The notes beneath the pieces are model-generated. The model was given only the letters and a program-made list of their open reading frames with translations, made no database searches and was not told the DNA's origin. From CAZSBB01 sp964605235 (GTDB lineage Bacteria; Planctomycetota; Phycisphaerae; Phycisphaerales; Phycisphaeraceae), in assembly GCA_964605235.1 (NCBI GenBank), contig CAZSBB010000012.1:1-64000 (forward strand): a DNA stretch of 64,000 nt, given 5' to 3'. Shown one piece after another: positions 43,143 through 50,828 of the stretch. The position numbers and the translations under genes were made by a program. The first letter of the stretch is position 1. Every line of letters begins with the position of its first letter.

Positions 43143-44120
43143 TTAGAACTCGAAAATGACGCCCGCGCCATACACCCGCTGGCGATGGTCGAACAGCACC
43201 CCGTTGGATTCCGCTTCCACGTAGTCGAACTGGAAGTAGAGCGAAACCTGCGTGGACAGGCGGTGCGTGAGGTTGATGCTGTAGAAATCGACCTGGTCCT
43301 CACGCACCGTGGCCGGGCCGACCAGAATCCCGTCGTAGTCATCCCACTGCCGCGCCCAACTGACCGTCAGGGTGCAGTCCAGCGGCAGCGGGTGCGCGGC
43401 GCCCAGCGTGACCCGGTCGGAATTGAGATCGAAGCGCCCGCCGTTGCCGGCTTCGGTGAACGTCCAGCGCCGCCGATAGCCCAACCACAGCGACAGGTCG
43501 GTGCGCGGCACCGCCAGATGCACGGTGAAACCCAGATCATGAAAAACGCCGTCGCGGTCGAAGCCGGCCCCGATCACCGGGATGAGCTGCTCCACGAAAC
43601 CCACGTGGTAGGACGCTTCGACCGCCAGCCAATCCGTGCAGCGGTGGTACAGCGTGGTCTCCAGCAACAGCGCGTTGGTGAAGCCGTCGCCGCCGATGGT
43701 GATGTACTCATCGGCGACCTGAAAGCTCAGCGACGTCTGCGCCGCCAGCTTGCGCGAGTAACCGATCCACCAGTTGTGTTTCAGGAAGTCGGCTTCCTGA
43801 ACGTCATGCTCGTACAGGTCCGCGTGCAGCCCGTAGCCGACGGTCACCAGTTGCACATCATCCGCCAGCAGGTCGAAGCTGCCGTCAAAGGTGAAGCGCC
43901 CGGCCGCGGATTGCCGGTCGGTGACAAAAGGCACCGCGGACAGCGGCGTGCCGAAGGTGATGCTGTCGCCGATGGCGGCGGGGTTGTCGTTGTAACCCGC
44001 GCCGGCGCTCAGGCGCACGCGCCAAGGCTTGTCCTGACTGGGTGACTCCTGCGCGTGGACCCAGCCCGAGGGCAGCAATACCACCGCAACCGCCGCAAGG
44101 CGCATGAGTAGTCGATTCAA
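43143..44120 (-). CDS. Outer-membrane beta-barrel protein (barrel 2)
   Basis: 325 aa. Signal peptide (VHA|QE), then a barrel rich in aromatic, alternating strands ending GAGVIFEF. It is paralogous to residues 216-503 of barrel 1 (KPWR..LS.G.GYN.N; DLYEHDV; ITIGGDGFTNALLLETTLYH; FD...Q.V.G.GV..), but lacks the TPR domain. The start is a TTG at 44120 with GGAG 7 nt upstream; a downstream ATG at 44105 would leave only a truncated signal peptide n-region. It heads a probable three-gene operon with the 890-aa secreted protein and the small lipoprotein. Confidence 0.8.
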   Translation of the reverse strand: MNRLLMRLAAVAVVLLPSGWVHAQESPSQDKPWRVRLSAGAGYNDNPAAIGDSITFGTPLSAVPFVTDRQSAAGRFTFDGSFDLLADDVQLVTVGYGLHADLYEHDVQEADFLKHNWWIGYSRKLAAQTSLSFQVADEYITIGGDGFTNALLLETTLYHRCTDWLAVEASYHVGFVEQLIPVIGAGFDRDGVFHDLGFTVHLAVPRTDLSLWLGYRRRWTFTEAGNGGRFDLNSDRVTLGAAHPLPLDCTLTVSWARQWDDYDGILVGPATVREDQVDFYSINLTHRLSTQVSLYFQFDYVEAESNGVLFDHRQRVYGAGVIFEF

Positions 44121-44274
44121 GCGTTGGCTCCAACCTGTTCTGTAGACCTGTGTCCACCCTGTCCCGAACCGTCAAACTTTTATATGGAGGGCTGGAGATG
44201 GCGTCAAGGAAAAAAAGACAAGCCTTTCAGGATTAAACCGCGCGATGCTTTCCACCCCAATGCGCCGGCAGGCA

Positions 44275-46089
44275 TCATGGTTTGACTTCCACCAGCTCCA
44301 GCCGACGGAAGTTCCACGCATTGGGCTGGAGGTGGCGCACTTTCGCGGCATCGAACACGTGCAGCGTGATGTAGTGGAAGATCGGGGCGATGGGTTGATC
44401 GGTCAGCAGGCGCGCCTCCGCCTGCTGGAGCACCTGAAGCCGGGCGGCGGGGTCGGCGGTGGCGGTCGCCTGGGCGAGCAGGGCGTCATATTCCGCGCTG
44501 CGGTACTTGCTGTCGTTGTTGCCGCCCTGGCTGTGGTACTTGTCGAGGAAGGTGGTCGGGTCGCGGTAGTCGCCGATCCAGGACGCGCGGGCGATGGTGT
44601 ACTTCTGCTCTTTGAGCCGCTGGCGGAAGGAGCGCACTTCCAGGCCTTCGAGCGTGACCACAACGCCCAGATGCTGGCGCCACATATGCTGGATCGCCTG
44701 GGCGATGGACTCATGCCCGCCGGCGGTGTTGTAGAGAATGCTCAGGCCCGCGAGCTTCGACCCGTCGGCGTAGCCGGCGTCGGCGAGGAGTTTTTTCGCG
44801 GCAGGCGGATCGAACGCCACCCCCGCGCCGGTGGGCGCCGTGTAGCCGGGGATCATGTCCGGGGGAATGAAGCTCAGCGCCTGCGGCTGATTGAGGCGCG
44901 TCACCTGACGGACCAGGGCCGCGCGGTCGATCGTCATCGAGAGCGCCCGCCGCACCCGCACGTCCGCCAGCGGATTGGGGCTGCCGTCCACCAGCTTCGG
45001 TTCGCAGTTGAGGCTGAAAAAGTACGTGCCCGCCCACGGCGTCAGATGCACATCCGATCGCCCCGACTGCACCAGTTGCGCGGCGATCGGCGCGGCAGTG
45101 GGAATATCCGGGAGCCAATCCGCTTCGCCCCGCTCGTACACCTGCAGCGCCGTCTCGGGACGATCAATGATGCGCTGCACGATGCCGGCGTTGGCGACCC
45201 GGCTGCGATCCCAGTAATGCGGATTGGGCGTGAACGTCAGGTCGCGCTTGAAGCGATAACCCGAGAGCACATACGGCCCGTTGCTGAGCAGATGCTCGGG
45301 GTCGCTCCAGAACCGCGGCGGCAGCTGCGCCAGACCCGTGTCGGGATTCACCGTCAGCGCGGCGGCAGTGCTGGCGGCATGATTGGGATAAAACGTGGCG
45401 AACGCGCACAGCTCCAGAAAGTAGGGCGTCGGCTGCTTGAGCTGCACGATCAGCGTCCGCGCGTCGGGCGCGCTGAGCCCCACCGTCTGCGCGAAGTGGG
45501 CGTACACCGCATCCAACGCATCACGCTGCCCGGCCGCCAGCCGCTGCTGACGCCAGCGTAGAAAATCCTCCGCCCCGGCGATGCAGTAGAAAAGCTGCGA
45601 ATAGTCGGCGGCGAAATCCGGCAGCAACGCCCGCCGCCAGGCGAAAATGAAATCCTCCGCCGTCACCGCGTCGCCATTGCTCCACTTCGCGTCGCCGCGC
45701 AGGTGGAACGTGTAGGTCAAACGATCGTCGCTGAGCTCCCAACGCTCCGCCACCCCCGGCTCCAGCGTCAGCTCCGGCAGCTTGAACTTCACCAACGCTT
45801 CATACAGACAACCCGCACTGCGAATGTCGTGGTTCCAGCTCATCTTCTGCGGATCAAGCGTGTTCACATCCACTGCCGACACAAACACCAACTGCCTCCC
45901 CCCCCCGGAAGTGCCCCCGCCCCCGCCCCCGGTAGCGCTCGTGGAAGTTGGGCCGTCTCCGGTGGGGGGCCCGGCGTCGGTCGGGTTGCTGTCGGACTTG
46001 CCGCAGCCCCACAACGTCAGGCTCAGCAGCAGCAGCAGCCCCAGGCCATCGGTCCACCTCGACCCCAGTTGACGCCCGCGGCTGGTCAT
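44275..46089 (-). CDS. OppA-like peptide-binding lipoprotein
   Basis: 604 aa, SBP family 5. Lipobox LTLWGC, a Gly/Ser-rich tether (ATGGGGGGTSGGG), then NTLDPQKMSWNHD, YEALVKF, ERWELSDDRLTYTFHLR and WSNGDAVTAEDFIFAWRR, all typical. It captures oligopeptides or similar ligands for an ABC importer; no permease or ATPase is linked. GGAGGAAAA precedes the ATG by 5 nt. The domain is full length. Confidence 0.92.
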   Translation of the reverse strand: MTSRGRQLGSRWTDGLGLLLLLSLTLWGCGKSDSNPTDAGPPTGDGPTSTSATGGGGGGTSGGGRQLVFVSAVDVNTLDPQKMSWNHDIRSAGCLYEALVKFKLPELTLEPGVAERWELSDDRLTYTFHLRGDAKWSNGDAVTAEDFIFAWRRALLPDFAADYSQLFYCIAGAEDFLRWRQQRLAAGQRDALDAVYAHFAQTVGLSAPDARTLIVQLKQPTPYFLELCAFATFYPNHAASTAAALTVNPDTGLAQLPPRFWSDPEHLLSNGPYVLSGYRFKRDLTFTPNPHYWDRSRVANAGIVQRIIDRPETALQVYERGEADWLPDIPTAAPIAAQLVQSGRSDVHLTPWAGTYFFSLNCEPKLVDGSPNPLADVRVRRALSMTIDRAALVRQVTRLNQPQALSFIPPDMIPGYTAPTGAGVAFDPPAAKKLLADAGYADGSKLAGLSILYNTAGGHESIAQAIQHMWRQHLGVVVTLEGLEVRSFRQRLKEQKYTIARASWIGDYRDPTTFLDKYHSQGGNNDSKYRSAEYDALLAQATATADPAARLQVLQQAEARLLTDQPIAPIFHYITLHVFDAAKVRHLQPNAWNFRRLELVEVKP

Positions 46090-46207
46090 GGCTTTTCCTC
46101 CGTGTCAGTGCAGTTTCGTGTCGCGGTGAGAATAGCGGAAATTGCCGGGGAACTGTCCGCTGCCCCGGCAGTCCCCGAGCCCAGGGACAGCGCAGATGAC
46201 GATATTT

Positions 46208-46300
46208 CAACGAGCCCCGCGCGTGAGCAAGGGGTTGTGGCGGAGCCGCAGGGATTTGGCGCCCGGAAAGCAACCCCTCCCTGACGGTCGGGGCTCGTTC
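46208..46300. repeat. Family A palindrome
   Basis: CAACGAGCCCCGCGCGTGAG to CGGTCGGGGCTCGTTCAG; nearly identical to 101-183 including the GGGGTTG/CAACCCC inner pair. It lies in the 417-bp gap between the divergent OppA and PfkB genes. The rest of the gap shows no gene and no clear promoter. Confidence 0.85.
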
Positions 46301-46506
46301 AGAACAGGTCGATCATCCATATGCGCTTGCCCTTTCCCCGGGCAAACCAACAGGCTGCGCCGGGTCCGCCAACCCGCGCCTCGGCGTGCCTTGGCGTCGA
46401 CGCGGGATGATGCGGCGCGCCCAGGCTGCTGCGCCGATGCGCTGCATCATGTTGAAACGCGCTGCGCCAGTTGCTTGTCCGCGCCCCATCGCTACGCTTT
46501 GCGCCC

Positions 46507-47451
46507 ATGGCTGAACGCTACACCATCGTGGGCCTGGGGGAGGCCTTGTTCGACATATTCCCCCAGCGGCAGGTGCTCGGCGGCGCGCCGCTGAATGTCG
46601 CCGTGCACGCCCAGCAGATGCTCGCCGGCCGACAGGGGCGCGGCGTGGTCGTCAGCCGCGTCGGTCAGGATGAACTCGGGGACCAGGTTCGCGCGGAGCT
46701 GCGCGCCCGCCAGATGACCGACGAATACGTCCAGGCGGATCCCGACCACCCCACCGGACAGGTCTACGTCAGCGTCGACGCCCATGGCCAACCCAGCTAT
46801 GAGATCGTCGAGAATTCCGCGTGGGATTGGCTGCAGTTCGACCCTGATCTGGAAACGCTCGCCCGCCGGTGCGATGCCGTGTGCTTCGGCTCGCTGGCGC
46901 AGCGGCACGCCCAGACGCGCAACACCATCTACCGCTTCGTCGGCAGCACCCGGCCCAACTGCCTGCGCATGTTCGATGTCAACCTGCGCCAGCAGTACTA
47001 CGACGCCCAGACCCTCACCCGCAGTGCCGAGCTCGCCAACGTGCTCAAACTCAACCGCGATGAACTCCCCCAGGTCGCCCGGCTGCTGATGGTCGGCACT
47101 GTCGCCCGCGACGCCCGGCTCGACCCTGCGCAGGAAATCGCCCTGGCGCAGCAACTGCGCCAGCAGCTGAACCTCAAACTCGTGGTGCTCACCCGGGGCG
47201 AGCAGGGCACGCTGCTGGTGCCGGGCGAGGCGGCGGTGACAGGCACGCCGGCGAGCTACCCCCAGGCGGAAGGCGCCGACGCGGTGGGGGCGGGCGATGC
47301 CTGCAGCGCTGCGGTGCTCGCGGGGCTGGTGTTGCGCCTGCCGTTGCAGCAGGTGGCGGACCTCGCCAACCTGGCGGGGGCGTATGTGGCTTCCGTCCCC
47401 GGCGCCACCCCCACGCTGCCTGCCGACCTGCTGCAACGCTTCTCCGCATAA
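46507..47451 (+). CDS. PfkB-family sugar kinase (fructokinase-like)
   Basis: 314 aa. GLGEALFDIFPQRQVLGGAPLNVAVH is the N-terminal PfkB signature and DAVGAGDACSAAV near the C-terminus holds the catalytic base Asp264. LKLNRDELP is the usual N-E containing loop. The N-terminal FDIFP and APLNVA strings are most like fructokinases. It phosphorylates a furanose sugar with ATP. The ATG at 46507 begins strand one. A scaffold gap lies 43 bp downstream. Confidence 0.9.
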   Translation: MAERYTIVGLGEALFDIFPQRQVLGGAPLNVAVHAQQMLAGRQGRGVVVSRVGQDELGDQVRAELRARQMTDEYVQADPDHPTGQVYVSVDAHGQPSYEIVENSAWDWLQFDPDLETLARRCDAVCFGSLAQRHAQTRNTIYRFVGSTRPNCLRMFDVNLRQQYYDAQTLTRSAELANVLKLNRDELPQVARLLMVGTVARDARLDPAQEIALAQQLRQQLNLKLVVLTRGEQGTLLVPGEAAVTGTPASYPQAEGADAVGAGDACSAAVLAGLVLRLPLQQVADLANLAGAYVASVPGATPTLPADLLQRFSA

Positions 47452-47494
47452 ACCCCCCCCCGACCCCCCGACCGCCCGACCCCCCGCACCCCAC

Positions 47495-47504
47495 NNNNNN
47501 NNNN
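47495..47504. other. Scaffold gap (10 N)
   Basis: Ten N characters preceded by a C-rich, low-complexity run (CCCCCCGACCGCCCGACC). The true distance is unknown, and adjacency of the two sides depends on scaffolding. Confidence 0.98.
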
Positions 47505-47547
47505 CCGCCCGGACACCGGCCCCGGACACTCCCTTCGCGTCCATGAC

Positions 47548-47593
47548 CCTTCCGAGCCGCCGACGCCAGTCGGCGGGTGGCTGCACCACCCGA
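47548..47593. repeat. Family D element, short
   Basis: CCTTCCGAGCCGCCGACGCC then AGTCGGCGGGTGGCTGCACC match one arm of the element at 14503-14585 and form a smaller hairpin. Confidence 0.6.
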
Positions 47594-47685
47594 TCGCCCC
47601 GTTCCCCTGACGCCGGGGCTTCCCCGGGCTGTACCTGCTCCCTGTCGGCAATGTCATGTCACCCCCGCCCCATGCCGAGAATCCG

Positions 47686-47840
47686 TAAAGCATTTATTTC
47701 AAAAGGCTTGCGGATGTCACCCTCAATCTGACGTGACACGCCCGGCCCGCGGCGGAAGACTATAAATCATTTCTTTCAAGCGAATTGCGTGCATTTCGCC
47801 CGGATGTCACCGGTTGGGGTATTTTCAGGGTATGTGACAC
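47686..47840. repeat. Pair of diverged direct repeats with TGTCAC/GTGACA
   Basis: TAAAGCATTTATTTCAA at 47686 recurs as TAAATCATTTCTTTCAA at 47764. Each is followed by TTGCG, ATGTCAC and, after a variable spacer, GTGACAC, giving inverted TGTCAC/GTGACA boxes. They lie in the 831-bp gene-free region (47452-48282) that contains the scaffold gap and precedes the RRM gene. Function unknown. Confidence 0.6.
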
Positions 47841-48125
47841 ATGAAATGCGCTGGTCGTCGGGGGGTTGGCGTTCTCCGGGAGATTTTCGCGCTCGGGGTG
47901 GCCAAGTGATTTGCCTATTTGCCGGCGGGACGCTAACCTGATGCAAGATTCGGATTTGGGACCAGGCGGCGGAACGTCCAGCCGGTGGATCGCCAAATCC
48001 GGACAGTTCGGTTCGGTGTTTGCTTTGATGCCTGGTGTTTTGGTGGGCGAAAAATTCGGCTAACGTTGTCCTCGATCAGTATGGGATGCTGGTCTGAGGC
48101 GTTTTTGCTGCGCGCGCTGAAAAGC

Positions 48126-48154
48126 TTGTATTGGTTGGCGCGGTGCGGTAGACT
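48126..48154 (+). promoter_or_regulatory. Candidate promoter for the RRM gene
   Basis: TTGTAT (48126-48131), 17-nt spacer, TAGACT (48149-48154); predicted leader of about 120 nt. Confidence 0.35.
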
Positions 48155-48282
48155 GGATCAAGTTCACCGTTCCCGTCGGGTCGCCAAGTGGCGGCTGCGG
48201 AGAACAGATCGCCGGCGTGCATCACCTTCCCCGAGGATCACGACTGGGTTTTGGTAAGAGCTTCGGGGTTGGAGCAGGTGCG

Positions 48283-48594
48283 ATGTTGAATATCTACGTT
48301 GGCAATCTTCCGTGGAAGACCACTGAGGAAGAACTCGCGGACATGTTCGCCGAGCATGGCGCGGTCGCCAAAGCCAGCATCATCCACGACCGCGAAACCG
48401 GCCGCAGCCGCGGCTTCGGCTTCGTCGAAATGGAAAGCGAAAGCGAAGCCAACAACGCCATCGAAGCCCTCAACGGCAAAGAATTCGGCGGCCGGGCCCT
48501 GACCGTCAACCTCGCCCGTCCCCGTGAAAACAACCGCGGTGGCGGTGGTGGCGGCGGCGATCGTCGCGGCGGCTACAGCAACCGTCGGATGTAA
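48283..48594 (+). CDS. RRM-domain RNA-binding protein
   Basis: 103 aa. One RNA recognition motif: RNP2 IYVGNL (4-9) and RNP1 RGFGFVEM (43-50) with the conserved aromatics. A Gly/Arg-rich tail (RGGGGGGGDRRGGYSNRR) follows, as in cyanobacterial Rbp and other bacterial cold- or stress-related RRM proteins. It likely binds single-stranded RNA and acts as an RNA chaperone. GGAG lies about 8 nt before the ATG at 48283. A strong terminator follows. Confidence 0.95.
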   Translation: MLNIYVGNLPWKTTEEELADMFAEHGAVAKASIIHDRETGRSRGFGFVEMESESEANNAIEALNGKEFGGRALTVNLARPRENNRGGGGGGGDRRGGYSNRRM

Positions 48595-48653
48595 ATCGAC
48601 TCGTCCCGCGTTCGCCCGCCGCAACGGGGGCTGAACGCCGACGCATATATCAG

Positions 48654-48688
48654 ACGCCGCGTGCTCATGAAGGGCACGCGGCGTTTTT
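48654..48688 (+). terminator. Intrinsic terminator after the RRM gene
   Basis: ACGCCGCGTGC and GCACGCGGCGT form a perfect 11-bp stem around a 9-nt loop, followed by a T run. Confidence 0.92.
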
Positions 48689-48800
48689 GTTGGAGGACGC
48701 AGCAGCAGGTGAGCCATCAAAGCGAAACCTAACACCTGCGTGGTCGCTCGCAGACGCCTGCGTAGCACAATCAAAGTTTCTTGAACAAGCAATATAGCTC

Positions 48801-48828
48801 TTGATGAATATAGCCGATGGGGTATAAT
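48801..48828 (+). promoter_or_regulatory. Toxin-antitoxin promoter (leaderless)
   Basis: TTGATG (48801-48806), 16-nt spacer, perfect TATAAT (48823-48828). The expected start is at 48834-48836, which is the toxin ATG itself. AATATAG repeats at 48791 and 48807 flank the -35 and CTTGAACAAG lies just upstream (48780-48789); these could be the antitoxin operator. Confidence 0.65.
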
Positions 48829-48834
48829 GTGTTC

Positions 48835-49191
48835 ATGTGGGAAGTCGAGTTCACGGATGAATTTGGCGTGTGGTGGGCCGGGCTGACTGAGGTTGAGCAG
48901 GACGCCGTGGCCGCCAGCGTGACGGTTCTCCGGCAGCTTGGTCCGGGGTTGTCGAGGCCCCATGCTGACACGATCAAAGGTTCCAGGCACGTGAACATGA
49001 AGGAGCTTCGCACCCAATGCCAGGGCCGACCCATTCGAACGTTCTTTGCCTTCGACCCGCGCCGCAGCGCAATCCTGCTGATCGGCGGCGACAAAACCGG
49101 CAACGCACGGTTCTACGAGGAAATGGTCCCATTGGCTGACCGACTTTACGACGATCACCTGCGGCAACTGGCCGAGGAAGGACTGCTCTGA
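48835..49191 (+). CDS. HigB/Gp49-like (RelE superfamily) toxin
   Basis: 118 aa. VEFTDEFGVWWAGLTEVEQDAV, a central G-S-R-H-V-N-M-K-E-L-R segment, RTFFAFDPRRSAILLIGGDK and the NARFYEEMVPLADRLYDDHL end match the phage-derived Gp49-like/HigB family of mRNA interferases. Such toxins cleave ribosome-bound mRNA until neutralised. The gene precedes its antitoxin (higBA order) and its stop overlaps the antitoxin ATG (TGATG). An upstream in-frame ATG at 48817 lies before the -10 box and cannot be used. No ribosome-binding site precedes 48835. Confidence 0.9.
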   Translation: MWEVEFTDEFGVWWAGLTEVEQDAVAASVTVLRQLGPGLSRPHADTIKGSRHVNMKELRTQCQGRPIRTFFAFDPRRSAILLIGGDKTGNARFYEEMVPLADRLYDDHLRQLAEEGLL

Positions 49192-49511
49192 TGGCACGCA
49201 ACTTCAAAGAACTCGAAGCGAAGATGTCGCCCGAACGCCGAGCGCGAATCGAAGCCATGGCGCGTGAAACCATGGCGGAAATGCTGCTGGCGGAAATCCG
49301 TCGTCAGGCGGGTCTGACTCAGGTCGACCTGGCGGCCGCGCTGGGCATCAAGCAACCTTCACTCTCTAAACTGGAGTGTCAGGATGACATGCAGATCAGC
49401 ACCTTGCGCCGCATTATCAAAGCCCTGGGCGGCGAATTGGAACTGATCGCCAATCTGCCCGGAGGAACCGTGAAGCTCTGCCAGTTCAAGGGCGATTTGC
49501 AGTCGGCGTGA
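49191..49511 (+). CDS. XRE-family antitoxin (HigA-like)
   Basis: 106 aa. A Cro/CI-type HTH occupies about 35-75: GLTQVDLAAALGIKQPSLSKLE. The N-terminal helix (NFKELEAKMSPERRARIEAMA) is typical of antitoxins paired with Gp49-like toxins. It should bind and neutralise the toxin and repress the shared promoter. Its ATG overlaps the toxin stop by one base, indicating coupled translation. Confidence 0.9.
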   Translation: MARNFKELEAKMSPERRARIEAMARETMAEMLLAEIRRQAGLTQVDLAAALGIKQPSLSKLECQDDMQISTLRRIIKALGGELELIANLPGGTVKLCQFKGDLQSA

Positions 49512-49665
49512 TGGTATGCTGAGAGATGCAAAGGTGGAGACGCAAAGGGATCTATCGGCTGGATGAGGGTGTTTCAATAGAGCATGTCAGAATGAATATT
49601 GAGCAAGAAAATATTCAGCTCGACATATTATCTGGCCCCTTCATTAGGGTTTCTTGGAGAGTTTG

Positions 49666-50541
49666 ATGGCTCAGAACCAGAACAGCCTTGTCATTGCGAA
49701 CGAACAGTCAATGAAAGTCTCGTCGCTGACCCTCGACAAAGACGAGCTCCACGGGCTCTGCCGGCTTCTTCAGGAGAGGGCGGATGGCGCAGCGGAAATC
49801 GAGGTTGCGAACTACCACAAGGGTGACCTGTCGGACGATCAATATCAGTTCAACCAAAATACTCTACGGGAGGGCTTCAGGCTTCGTATTTCGATCGTAG
49901 GCAAGAGTGGAGAGAACCTTTGGGGTGCCATCGAAGAAGTGTTCTCTTCACCCAATTATCCACAGGACATCAAGTCGGTATTCATCGACAGTGGCTCTTC
50001 CCTAAAGGTCGCCCACAACTACTACGTGCGAAATAGCTTCGCCATATTTCTCGACTTCAGCAAGCCGAATATTCTGGACTTCAGAATTATGCCAAGCCAA
50101 GAGACGCCTAATGAATCCCACATCAGGGTACATGGGTACGACGCCACTTGGGTAAATGGGCTCTTCGCCGAACTTAAGACGTTCATTGACGGGAAGTCGT
50201 CAGTGCTCTCTGTGGTGCACGGGCATAGCATCTATGATCTGATGCTGTTCTTTCTGGGATTTCCGATTGCCTTTTGGGTCTGCTATCGGCTGTCGCCCTT
50301 TGTTATGTCAGCGTTTTCCAGCTACTCTACGTTTGTTACAAGCGCCCTGTACACCTACACCTTCATCGCGTCTCTTTTCCTGTTCAGGTTTCTCTTTCAC
50401 TACTTGCGGTGGGTATGCCCTCTTGTGGAGTATCGCGCAAAGCATAGCAGGATTGTCGCGCACCGGTTACTCTATGCTGCTATATCTGCTTCAGTCATTG
50501 GGTCATTTATCTATGATCTGTTGAAACTGGTGAAACCCTAA
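49666..50541 (+). CDS. Low-GC membrane protein, unknown function
   Basis: 291 aa. The N-terminal ~180 residues are soluble and charged with predicted alternating helices and strands, no family recognised. The C-terminal ~100 residues contain three or four hydrophobic helices (LMLFFLGFPIAFWVCY; TYTFIASLFLFRFLFHYL; LLYAAISASVIGSFIY). GC is about 48%, far below the window average, and codon choice differs. The ATG at 49666 has GGAG 6 nt upstream. It follows the toxin-antitoxin pair by 154 bp, so it may be cargo of the same acquired segment or a membrane effector. Cytosolic domain plus helical C-terminus recalls defence effectors, but this is speculative. Confidence 0.7.
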   Translation: MAQNQNSLVIANEQSMKVSSLTLDKDELHGLCRLLQERADGAAEIEVANYHKGDLSDDQYQFNQNTLREGFRLRISIVGKSGENLWGAIEEVFSSPNYPQDIKSVFIDSGSSLKVAHNYYVRNSFAIFLDFSKPNILDFRIMPSQETPNESHIRVHGYDATWVNGLFAELKTFIDGKSSVLSVVHGHSIYDLMLFFLGFPIAFWVCYRLSPFVMSAFSSYSTFVTSALYTYTFIASLFLFRFLFHYLRWVCPLVEYRAKHSRIVAHRLLYAAISASVIGSFIYDLLKLVKP

Positions 50542-50565
50542 CAGGTAATGCAAGGGTGGGAGATA

Positions 50566-50660
50566 AATCAAAGGTGTCAGGATTGCTCTGTCGGCGAAGC
50601 AAAGGTGGCGAAGCAAAGGTGTCGGGATGACTTAATGACCTGTCCGACACCGCATCAAGG
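50566..50660. repeat. Family G elements (AAAGGTGTCAGGAT)
   Basis: ATCAAAGGTGTCAGGATTGC, then AAAGGTGGCGAAGCAAAGGT, then GTCGGGATGACTT and TGTCCGACACC. Imperfect direct and inverted copies of one motif. Relatives at 52060-52106 and 53880-53942. Confidence 0.65.
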
Positions 50661-50689
50661 TACAGTGTCTGCAGATAACCAGAATATGA

Positions 50690-50773
50690 ATCCGCAGATG
50701 ACGCAGATTCACGCAGATGAATGATGCATCGCACCGCCGGCTGCATCTGCGTCCATCTGCGTCATCTGCGGAT
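50690..50773. repeat. Family H palindrome, copy 1 (TCCGCAGATGACGCAG)
   Basis: ATCCGCAGATGACGCAGATT and AATCTGCG-like right arm (CATCTGCGTCATCTGCGGAT) give about 30-bp arms with two mismatches around about 24 bp. Further copies at 52134-52216, 53760-53843 and 53998-54081. Confidence 0.9.
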
Positions 50774-50828
50774 ACGCTTCCGGCCTTGACGAAGCCACCT
50801 ATTCATCGCCAGCCTGTTCCCGAATAGC

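Noticed and set aside
46492..47589. Long minus-strand frame spanning the scaffold gap
   Set aside because: Antisense to the PfkB kinase and translated through N characters; not a gene.
48817..48834. Upstream ATG as the toxin start
   Set aside because: It lies upstream of the TATAAT box, so the transcript would not contain it.
49657..49674. Resemblance to the conserved 5' end of 16S rRNA (AGAGTTTGAT..GGCTCAG)
   Set aside because: The match lacks the internal bases of the rRNA site and the following sequence is protein-coding with no rRNA similarity; chance similarity at a ribosome-binding site and start codon.
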